From positions 1 to 37,407 of the forward strand of contig JAJPJX010000175.1 of NCBI GenBank assembly GCA_021324015.1: a stretch of 37,407 bases of DNA, read 5' to 3'. Positions 31,224 to 37,407 of this stretch are shown here, in pieces. Origin of the DNA: Solibacteraceae bacterium. Lineage in GTDB: Bacteria; Acidobacteriota; Terriglobia; Bryobacterales; Bryobacteraceae. A program made the translations under genes and the position numbers. How positions within the stretch are numbered: position 1 is the first letter of the stretch; each line of letters begins with the position of its first letter. The notes under the pieces were generated by a model. That model did no database searches and was not told the origin of the DNA. It saw nothing but the letters and a program-made list of their open reading frames with translations.

Positions 31224-31586
31224 ATGACTCGAATACTCTTGCTCGGCTTCGATAAACTCTTGTGCGACGAGTTGGTGCGGGTGCTGTCCGAAATGCATCA
31301 TGCCCCCTTGGCACAAGCATTTTCCGATGGTTGGATCGATCATGCCGCAGCGGACGTGGTTTTCTGCTCCGGCGACGACCCGCGTTTTCGGGACGCTCTT
31401 CGGGAAGTGAAACACAAAAAACCCGGTCTGCCCTTCGTGGTCGTCACCCGTCTGCCGGAGGTCAGCGCCTGGCTGGACGCCCTGGAAGCCGGGGCTTCCG
31501 ATTATTGCGCGGCTCCCTTCGAACCGGTGCAGATGCGCTGGATCATGGATTCCACCGTGCCGCGTAAGCAGCGCGCCGCTGCCTAG
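31224..31586 (+). CDS. Degenerate receiver-like protein lacking the phosphorylation site
   Basis: A 120-residue protein with the outline of a CheY fold: RILLLGFDKLLCDELVRVL, then ADVVFCSGDD, then LPFVVVTRLPEVSAWLDALEAGASDYCAAPFEP. The usual acidic pair after strand 1 is absent, C48 stands where the phospho-acceptor Asp is expected, and the conserved Lys before the Pro is Ala97. Only the T75 position and the GASDY loop remain. It is therefore probably an atypical, phosphorylation-independent receiver. ATG 31224 is preceded by AGGAGG with 6-nt spacing and has its own promoter. It converges on the UvrC-like gene. Confidence 0.75.
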   Translation: MTRILLLGFDKLLCDELVRVLSEMHHAPLAQAFSDGWIDHAAADVVFCSGDDPRFRDALREVKHKKPGLPFVVVTRLPEVSAWLDALEAGASDYCAAPFEPVQMRWIMDSTVPRKQRAAA

Positions 31587-31604
31587 ACAAGCGGTTCGGG
31601 CACT

Positions 31605-32720
31605 TCATCTTGCAGGCTGGGTGTCGCCGTGTGCCACGCGGGAGACGGCGTGCACCAGTTTGCGGTACGGCAGTTCGTCGAAGCTCTCGACGGGCAGCCA
31701 CTCGCCGTCGCGCCAACTGGAGTAATACCAGTGGGCCAGCAAGGCCAGCCGCTCCTGCCGCTCGATGCCGGATAGCCTGGGCGGCGCCCAGCCGGCGAAC
31801 GTCTCCCTCAGCTTGTGGTCCAGAGAGACGGTTTTGCCCTCTTCCACTTCGAACCCCAGGCGGAGGGGATCGCGCCAGCATCCCTGGTGTACGGGCCAAA
31901 GCTCGACGGCGTTGGGCGCGGTGGAGGGGGTGACGGCCACCCCGTCCAGCCGCCCGATCTCCCGGGCCATCTCGTCGCGCTGCCGCAGAACTTCCTGCAC
32001 CTTCTCCAGGCGCTTGTGCTGGCGAGCGGCCTCTTCAAAGCGCAGTTCCTCGCTCATCCGGTCGCGCGATTGGATAATGAAGTCCAGCAGGGAGCGCCCG
32101 TCGGTCCGAAGAAACTCCACGGCCCGCCCGACTTCGTGGCTGTATTCCTCCACGCCCACCACCTGCTGGCAGGGGCGCAGGCACATGCCCATCTCGCCGT
32201 ACATGCAGCCGGGATGCTCGGGCGACGGCGCCAGATCCTCCTGGCAGCGCCGCACCTGGAATAGATCCAGGAATTGGGACTCGAACCGCTCGGCCGAAGC
32301 GCGCGTCCGGAACGGCCCGTAATAGAGCGCCGGCGCGCGTCCCAGGTGCGTGGTCACCTGGCTGCGCGGAAATTCGTTTTGCAGCAGGATCTTCACGTAG
32401 GGCGGCAGGCGCAGGTGCAGCAGGTCCGCATACGTGCGCGGGAAATGCAGGCGCGCCAGCTCGTAGAGGCGCGCGGCGGACTCGAGCGCCGAGCCGGTAA
32501 GCCAGTATTCGATGCGCCGCACTGTGTGGCGCAGATTCAAGAGCCGGGAAGGCTTTTCCCGCTCCTTCAGCAGGCGCAGCAGGCGCCGCCGCAGCAGGTT
32601 CGTCTTCGACAGGTAAGGCTCGCCCTGCCGGGGCCACAGCAGGAAGACCGCCGGAAGGTTGGGCGCTTGCTCCAGCGCCTCGTCCAAACCGGCCAGATCT
32701 TCAGCGACGTCGAGGATCAC
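31605..32720 (-). CDS. UvrC-like protein lacking the C-terminal nuclease half
   Basis: A 371-residue relative of excinuclease subunit C. Residues 20-100 follow the GIY-YIG domain, but the signature reads AVF...YLS rather than GIY...YIG. YYGPF (residues 133-137) leads to C159, C172, C180 and C184 in the spacing C-x12-C-x7-C-x3-C, close to the Fe-S cysteine set described for E. coli UvrC. A UVR-like helix (SRDRMSEELRFEEAARQHKRLEKV) lies at 218-241, where UvrC contacts UvrB. The RNase H-like and helix-hairpin-helix domains are missing; the last 110 residues are not recognised. GTG 32720 directly follows the thrS TAA. It is unlikely to cut DNA by the UvrC mechanism and may be a structural or regulatory paralogue. 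Confidence 0.82.
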   Translation of the reverse strand: MILDVAEDLAGLDEALEQAPNLPAVFLLWPRQGEPYLSKTNLLRRRLLRLLKEREKPSRLLNLRHTVRRIEYWLTGSALESAARLYELARLHFPRTYADLLHLRLPPYVKILLQNEFPRSQVTTHLGRAPALYYGPFRTRASAERFESQFLDLFQVRRCQEDLAPSPEHPGCMYGEMGMCLRPCQQVVGVEEYSHEVGRAVEFLRTDGRSLLDFIIQSRDRMSEELRFEEAARQHKRLEKVQEVLRQRDEMAREIGRLDGVAVTPSTAPNAVELWPVHQGCWRDPLRLGFEVEEGKTVSLDHKLRETFAGWAPPRLSGIERQERLALLAHWYYSSWRDGEWLPVESFDELPYRKLVHAVSRVAHGDTQPAR

Positions 32721-34655
32721 TTATTCGCTGGGCGCCTTGCTGTCAATCAACCGGCGGATGTCGGCCAGAAAGTCGTCCACCGGGCGGGCCCCCTGGTCTC
32801 CGTGCTTGCGGTTGCGCACCGCCACGGCGCCGCTTTGCGCTTCCCGATCCCCCACCACCAGCATGTAGGGGATCTTCTGTAGCTGCGCTTCGCGGATCTT
32901 CAGGTTAACCTTCTCGCTGCGATCGTCCACCGCCACCCGGACGCCGGCGGCGTCCAGCCGGTCCCGCACCTGCCGGGCGTAGTCCAGTTGCCGGTCGGTG
33001 ATCGGCAGCACGATGGCCTGTACGGGCGCCAGCCACACCGGGAACACGCCAGCATAGTGCTCCAGCAGGATGCCGAAAAAGCGCTCCACCGAGCCGTACA
33101 GCGCGCGGTGCACCATGAGCGGCTGGTGGGCCTTGCCGTCCTCGGCGATGTACTCCAGTCCGAAGCGCCGCGGCAGCGTGAAATCGAACTGCACGGTGGA
33201 AAGCTGCCACAGCCGGCCGATGGCGTCCACCAGCTTGACGTCGATTTTAGGCCCGTAGAAGGCGGCTTCGTCCGGCATCACCTTCACCTTCAGATTCAGG
33301 CGGCTGGTGGCCTTGGCCAGCGCGTCCTCGGCCAGCTTCCACTGCTCCGGAGCGCCATCGTACTTGCCGCTGGCGCCGTTGTCCCAGGTGGAAAGCTCGG
33401 CCTCGTAATCCTCGAAGCCGAACGTGTGCAGCGTATCCACCGCGAATTCCAGGCAGCTCACGATCTCGTCTTCGATCTGTTCCGGCGCGCAGAAGATATG
33501 CGCGTCATCCTGGGTGAAGCCGCGGACCCGCAGCAGGCCGTGCATCACCCCGGAGCGTTCATAGCGGTAGACCGTCCCGAGCTCGCCCAGGCGCACGGGC
33601 AGGTCCCGGTAGCTGCGCTGCCGGTCCCGGTAGATCAGGATGTGGAAGGGACAGTTCTTGGGCTTGAGCTGGTACTCCGCGTCGTCCAGCTCCATGCGCT
33701 TGAACATGTTCTCGCCGTAGAAATTATAGTGGCCGGAAGTCTTCCACAAATCGGCGCGGGCCACGTGCGGCGTATAGACCAGCGAGTAGCCGCGCCGCAC
33801 GTACTGGTCGCGCATCCAATCCTCGATCTGCCGGCGCACCGTGCCGCCCTTGGGATGGAAGAAGATGAGGCCCGGACCCGCGAGGTCCTGGATGCTGAAC
33901 AGGTCCAGCTCTTTGCCCAGCTTGCGGTGGTCGCGCTTCTTGGCTTCTTCCAGCTTTTGCAGGTACTGATCCAGCTCCTTCTGGGTGAAGAAGGCCGTGC
34001 CGTAAATGCGCTGCAACTGCTTGTTACGCTCGTCGCCTTTCCAGTAGGCGCCGGCGATGGAGAGCAGTTTGAAGGCCTTGATCTTGGAGGTGGAGGGCAC
34101 GTGCGGGCCGCGGCAGAAGTCGATGAAATGCGGCCCCAGCGTGTATTCGGTGAAAGTGTCCCCGGCGCGCTCGTCGATCAGCTCGCATTTCATCCACGCA
34201 TCGGCGTATTTGCGCAGGCCTTCTTCCTTGCTGGTGACCACCCGCTCGTAGGGCAGGTCCCGGTCGCGGATCTCCCGCATTTTCTGCTCGATTTGTTCCA
34301 GGTCCTCCGGCGTGAAGGCGGTGGGCCGGTCGAAGTCGTAGTAGAAGCCGTTTTCGATGGGCGGACCGATGCCCAGCTTGGTTTCGGGGAACAGTTCCAG
34401 CACGGCCGCCGCCAGCAGATGCGCGGCCGAGTGGCGATAGACTTCGAGCGCCTGGGGATCGTGGTTGGTGAGGATCTGCAAGGTCGCGTCGGTCTCGATG
34501 GGCCGCGTCAGGTCGTACAGCTCGCCGTTCACTTTGGCGACGAGGGCCTGATCGGCCAGGCGCGGGCTGATGGCCTTGGCGATATCGATGGGGCGACTTC
34601 CCGCCTCGACCGGCTGTTGGCTGCCGTCGGGCAGGGTAATTGCGATGCGCGGCAT
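32721..34655 (-). CDS. thrS: Threonine--tRNA ligase
   Basis: A 644-residue class II aminoacyl-tRNA synthetase, full length for bacterial ThrRS. The TGS domain covers about residues 1-62. The N2 editing domain has HSAAHLLAAA and FCRGPHVPSTSK. The catalytic core has the zinc Cys in PKNCPFHI, the motif 2 region RYERSGVMHGLLRVRGFTQDDAHIF and motif 3 in PLMVHRALYGSVERFFGILLEHY. The anticodon-binding domain (WLAPVQAIVLPITDRQLDYA) ends the protein. ATG 34655 fits the TGS start, with a TATGTT box 17 nt upstream. The UvrC-like gene follows with no gap. Confidence 0.97.
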   Translation of the reverse strand: MPRIAITLPDGSQQPVEAGSRPIDIAKAISPRLADQALVAKVNGELYDLTRPIETDATLQILTNHDPQALEVYRHSAAHLLAAAVLELFPETKLGIGPPIENGFYYDFDRPTAFTPEDLEQIEQKMREIRDRDLPYERVVTSKEEGLRKYADAWMKCELIDERAGDTFTEYTLGPHFIDFCRGPHVPSTSKIKAFKLLSIAGAYWKGDERNKQLQRIYGTAFFTQKELDQYLQKLEEAKKRDHRKLGKELDLFSIQDLAGPGLIFFHPKGGTVRRQIEDWMRDQYVRRGYSLVYTPHVARADLWKTSGHYNFYGENMFKRMELDDAEYQLKPKNCPFHILIYRDRQRSYRDLPVRLGELGTVYRYERSGVMHGLLRVRGFTQDDAHIFCAPEQIEDEIVSCLEFAVDTLHTFGFEDYEAELSTWDNGASGKYDGAPEQWKLAEDALAKATSRLNLKVKVMPDEAAFYGPKIDVKLVDAIGRLWQLSTVQFDFTLPRRFGLEYIAEDGKAHQPLMVHRALYGSVERFFGILLEHYAGVFPVWLAPVQAIVLPITDRQLDYARQVRDRLDAAGVRVAVDDRSEKVNLKIREAQLQKIPYMLVVGDREAQSGAVAVRNRKHGDQGARPVDDFLADIRRLIDSKAPSE

Positions 34656-34742
34656 AGGGAAATTTCAGCGTAACATAATCAATTCACGCGAATTCGGGCT
34701 CTGCGAAAGGCGCCTTTGCGCCGGCCGGCTGGAAACCTGCGA

Positions 34743-34748
34743 TATGAT
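34743..34748 (+). promoter_or_regulatory. -10-like box of the ECF sigma factor gene
   Basis: TATGAT ends 12 nt before ATG 34761, giving a leader of about 6 nt. The gap to divergent thrS is 105 bp. ECF genes often have an autoregulated promoter of a different type, which I could not identify here. Confidence 0.3.
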
Positions 34749-34760
34749 GAAAGTCAGCAC

Positions 34761-35387
34761 ATGACCGTCGCCAGTCAGCAGCCCGATGTTTCGGACGAAG
34801 CGGCACTCGTGTCCCAGGCCCGCGAGGGTGATGCCAAAGCTTTTGCCACGCTGGTCCGGCGTTACGAGGCCAAAATTTTCCGCCTCGCCCAGCACGTAAC
34901 GCAGAACCGCGAGGACGCCGAGGATGTCCTCCAGGAGACCTTCCTCAAGGCGTACGAGCATCTGGACCAGTTCCAGGGAAATTCCAAGTTCTACACCTGG
35001 TTGGTGCGCATCGCCGTCAACCAGGCGTTGATGAAGCTGCGCAAACGCAAGACCGACAGATCCGTTTCGCTGGACGACACCATCGATACCGGCGAAGACA
35101 CGGTGGCGCGCGAAATCGCCTCCTGGGACGAAAACCCCGAGCAGCGCTACTCGCGCGAGGAGATGAACCAGATTCTGACCGCGGCCATCGAGAGCCTGGC
35201 GCCGCCGTACCGCACGGTGTTTGTTCTGCGGGACGTGGACGAGCTTTCGACCGAAGAGACCGCCGAGGCGCTGGATCTCTCCATCCCCGCCGTCAAGAGC
35301 CGGCTGCTGCGTGCCCGCCTGCAATTGCGGGACAAGCTTACCCGCTACTTCAAGCGCAAGGGAGATGACGCCTTTGCTTACCTGTAA
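34761..35387 (+). CDS. RNA polymerase sigma factor, ECF (RpoE-like) family
   Basis: A 208-residue ECF sigma factor. Region 2 spans residues 30-100 (FATLVRRYEAKIFRLAQHVTQNREDAEDVLQETFLKAYEHLDQF, then FYTWLVRIAVNQALMKLRKRK). Region 4 spans 140-200 (ESLAPPYRTVFVLRDVDELSTEETAEALDLSIPAVKSRLLRARLQL). The Asp-rich linker (SLDDTIDTGEDT) is a little longer than usual. ATG 34761 is preferred over the upstream in-frame codon because region 2 begins soon after. It overlaps the zinc-finger protein gene by 23 bp, the usual sigma/anti-sigma arrangement. The regulon is unknown. Confidence 0.93.
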   Translation: MTVASQQPDVSDEAALVSQAREGDAKAFATLVRRYEAKIFRLAQHVTQNREDAEDVLQETFLKAYEHLDQFQGNSKFYTWLVRIAVNQALMKLRKRKTDRSVSLDDTIDTGEDTVAREIASWDENPEQRYSREEMNQILTAAIESLAPPYRTVFVLRDVDELSTEETAEALDLSIPAVKSRLLRARLQLRDKLTRYFKRKGDDAFAYL

Positions 35388-35616
35388 GCAATTTCTGGAA
35401 GAACTCAGCGACTATCTGGACGAGAACGCCGATCCCGAGGTCCGTGCCCGCCTGGAAAAGCACATCAGCGAGTGCCCCAATTGTTTCGTGATCTGCGACA
35501 CCACCAAGAAGACCATCCGGGTTTATAAGGGGATGGACCCCTACCCCATTCCGAATGATGTGGAGTCGCGGTTGATGGCGGCCCTGGAAAAGAAAATGGC
35601 CGCCAAGGCGCATTAG
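35365..35616 (+). CDS. Zinc-finger anti-sigma factor (zf-HC2 type)
   Basis: An 83-residue protein with the zinc-binding anti-sigma pattern: Cys in LLTCKQFLEELSDYLD, then HISECPNC, in which His and two Cys complete the site. The C-terminal helix is basic. There is no transmembrane segment, so it is a soluble anti-sigma, such as the redox-responsive ones. It should hold the overlapping ECF sigma factor inactive. ATG 35365 is used; a TTG at 35374, with GGGAG 9 nt upstream, is a possible alternative start. Confidence 0.85.
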   Translation: MTPLLTCKQFLEELSDYLDENADPEVRARLEKHISECPNCFVICDTTKKTIRVYKGMDPYPIPNDVESRLMAALEKKMAAKAH

Positions 35617-35716
35617 TCCTCGCCGGCCCCTCCCGGCCCGCCGCTTACGCGTCCGATCCGGGCGAACGGCCGTACGTGCTATCCTCAGGGATAATCCCCG
35701 TTTTTCAGGTCTTGCC

Positions 35717-37407
35717 ATGCGTGTATATCGGTATACGACTCCCCATGGGATCTCCGTCACCCGGACGGCATCCCGGGTCAATTACCGGAAAGGGCTGAAA
35801 CACCTGCTGCGGGAACTGGACCAGCATCGCGGCGTGTACCTTTCCTCGGGTTACGAATACCCCGGCCGATATTCGCGCTGGGATATCGCGTCCACGCGCC
35901 CGCCTCTCGAGATTGTCTCCTACGACCGGCGCGTGGAGTTCCGCCCGCTCAACCTGCGCGGCGAGATGCTGAACCGCATCCTGCTGCCGGTGCTCGCAGG
36001 CCATCCGCACTGGGACGAGTTCCAGGCGCAGGGGGGACTGCTGCTCGGACGGCTGAAGCCTCTGCCCGCCCTGTTCCCGGAGGAGGAGCGCAGCAAGCAG
36101 CCGTCCGCCCTCTCCATCCTGCGGGCTTTGATCCACGAGTTCCAGGCGGAAGAGGATTCGCACCTGGCCCTCATCGGGGCTTTCGGCTACGACCTGTTGT
36201 TCCAGTTCGAGCCGATCCGGAAAAAACTGCCGCGCGCCGGGCACAAAGACCTGCACCTGTTTCTGTGCGACGACATCTTCCTGATGGACCGCAAGAAGGA
36301 GCAGATCGAGCGCTTCCAGTACGATTTCGACCGGGAAGACCTCTCCACCCTGGCCCTCGAACGGGGGGCCGAGGCGGTGCCGCCTCCGCCACAGCGCGAG
36401 CCCGGCCCCATCGTCAGCGACCACCGGCCGGAGGAGTACATGGCCGGCGTTGAGACGGTGCGCGAGGGCATGCGGCGCGGCGATTACTACGAAGTGGTGC
36501 TCCGGCAAACTTTCCGCACGGCCTATTCCGGGCCGCCTTCCGAACTGTTCGAGCGGGTGCAGCATGCCAGCCCCAGCCCCTACGAATTCCTGCTGCAATT
36601 GGGAGACGAGCAACTGGTGGGGGCTTCGCCGGAGATGTTCCTGCGCGTGGAGGGGCGGCGGGTGGAGACCTGTCCGATCGCGGGCACGGCCCAGCGGACG
36701 GGCGATCCGTTGCGCGACGCGGACAACATCCGCGAGTTGCTGAAGTCCACCAAGGAAGAGTCCGAGCTGACCATGTGCACCGACGTGGACCGCAACGACA
36801 AGTCGCGGGTCTGCGAGCCCGGATCGGTGCGCGTGATCGGGCGGCGGCTGATTGAATCCTACGCCGGCGTGTTTCACACCGTGGATCACGTGGAAGGCGC
36901 CCTCCAGGAAGGCTTCGATTCACTGGACGCCTTTCTGAGCCACATGTGGGCGGTGACCATCATCGGTGCGCCGAAGAAGGCCGCGGCGCAGGCGATTGAA
37001 AGTTTGGAAAAGGATGCCCGCGGCTGGTATGGCGGCGCGGTGGGCGTCATCATGCTGAACGGCGACCTCAATACCGGCATTCTGATCCGCACCACGCACC
37101 TGCGGGACGGCGTGGCGAGCTATGGCGCCGGGGCCACCCTGCTCTACGACTCGGTGCCGGAACTCGAAGAGCGGGAAACCAGGCTCAAGGCCACCAGTTT
37201 CTTCCGCGTGCTGGGCGTGGGCGAAGAGCGCGGCGCCGCCCGGGTCTCGGTCTACGAGCCCGAGGGCAGCGGCATCCGGCTGCTGCTGGTGGATAACGAC
37301 GACTGCTTCATCCACACGCTGGCTAACTACGCGCGGCAGACCGGCGCGGAAGTGGTGACCTATCGCGCCGGATTTCCGGAGCAGCTATTGAGCCAGCTCA
37401 TGCCGAA
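35717..37407 (+). CDS. trpE(G): Anthranilate synthase, fused components I and II (partial)
   Basis: The first 563 residues of a fused enzyme, cut by the window edge. The N-terminal part has GVYLSSGYEYPGRYSRWD, typical of the rhizobial/actinobacterial TrpE(G) fusion class. The chorismate-binding domain has CPIAGTAQRTGDPLRDADNIRELL, ELTMCTDVDRNDKSRVCEPGSV and YAGVFHTVDHVEG. At about residue 520 the glutamine amidotransferase domain begins (IRLLLVDNDDCFIHTLANYARQTG); its catalytic Cys and His lie beyond the window. It makes anthranilate from chorismate, the first step to tryptophan. ATG 35717 fits the family start. The leader, with possible -10 boxes at 35680 and 35690, seems too short for a classical trp leader peptide. 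Confidence 0.92.
   Translation, partial: MRVYRYTTPHGISVTRTASRVNYRKGLKHLLRELDQHRGVYLSSGYEYPGRYSRWDIASTRPPLEIVSYDRRVEFRPLNLRGEMLNRILLPVLAGHPHWDEFQAQGGLLLGRLKPLPALFPEEERSKQPSALSILRALIHEFQAEEDSHLALIGAFGYDLLFQFEPIRKKLPRAGHKDLHLFLCDDIFLMDRKKEQIERFQYDFDREDLSTLALERGAEAVPPPPQREPGPIVSDHRPEEYMAGVETVREGMRRGDYYEVVLRQTFRTAYSGPPSELFERVQHASPSPYEFLLQLGDEQLVGASPEMFLRVEGRRVETCPIAGTAQRTGDPLRDADNIRELLKSTKEESELTMCTDVDRNDKSRVCEPGSVRVIGRRLIESYAGVFHTVDHVEGALQEGFDSLDAFLSHMWAVTIIGAPKKAAAQAIESLEKDARGWYGGAVGVIMLNGDLNTGILIRTTHLRDGVASYGAGATLLYDSVPELEERETRLKATSFFRVLGVGEERGAARVSVYEPEGSGIRLLLVDNDDCFIHTLANYARQTGAEVVTYRAGFPEQLLSQLMP

Noticed and set aside
35686-35705. Attenuator-like hairpin with T-run before trpE(G)
   Set aside because: The stem GGGA/TCCC is only 4 bp, and it overlaps a likely -10 box; there is no room for a Trp-rich leader peptide.
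1-37407. CRISPR array, IS element or prophage
   Set aside because: No regularly spaced repeats, transposase, terminal inverted repeats or phage structural genes were seen; the only recombinase is XerC-like.

Overview
The window reads as a piece of a GC-rich acidobacterial chromosome, most likely from the Solibacter/Bryobacter group (Bryobacterales). The main pointer is a free-standing copy (14350-15135) of the C-terminal domain family TIGR03437, which is strongly expanded in Candidatus Solibacter. The isolated housekeeping genes, the frequent 4-8 bp start/stop overlaps and the large number of starts that look leaderless fit that picture. The assignment is an inference from gene content; no rRNA or tRNA gene is visible.

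Layout. 300-3910: an M20 dipeptidase, convergent with a tightly coupled trmFO-xerC pair (tRNA U54 methylation, chromosome dimer resolution). 3981-5005: a lone receiver domain protein overlapping a cyclase-family hydrolase. 5081-14284: an exopolysaccharide/O-antigen type locus with an initiating sugar transferase, two GT4-type glycosyltransferases, an HprK-like kinase overlapping a nucleotidyltransferase, a Wzz-like chain-length protein and two Wzy/WaaL-type membrane proteins. 14350-15135: the secreted TIGR03437 protein.

15159-23925: the 5-oxoprolinase genes pxpB, pxpC, an MFS transporter and pxpA. pxpB is separated from pxpC by about 5.3 kb holding unrelated genes: a LysM/papain-like protease, a serine hydrolase, a VapBC-type toxin-antitoxin pair, a DUF1801 protein and an unknown membrane-anchored protein. 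The transporter seems to begin at an AUU codon. 23879-29362: an L-arabinose-type catabolic locus of ribulokinase, a fucose-isomerase-like protein and a sodium/sugar symporter on the minus strand, with a divergent L-ribulose-5-phosphate 4-epimerase on the plus strand. The usual AraA is replaced by the fucose-isomerase-like protein.

29359-31586: a run of signalling parts (STAS antagonist, NarL-type regulator, HTH-only LuxR protein, degenerate receiver). 31605-34655: thrS followed without a gap by a truncated UvrC-like protein that keeps the Fe-S cysteines but has lost the nuclease parts. 34761-35616: an ECF sigma factor with a zinc-finger anti-sigma factor. 35717 to the right edge: a fused TrpE-TrpG anthranilate synthase, cut by the window end.

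The items most worth a second look are the kinase/nucleotidyltransferase pair inside the polysaccharide locus, the LysM-papain protein, the interrupted pxp locus with the AUU start, the nuclease-less UvrC-like gene behind thrS, and the phospho-site-less receiver.
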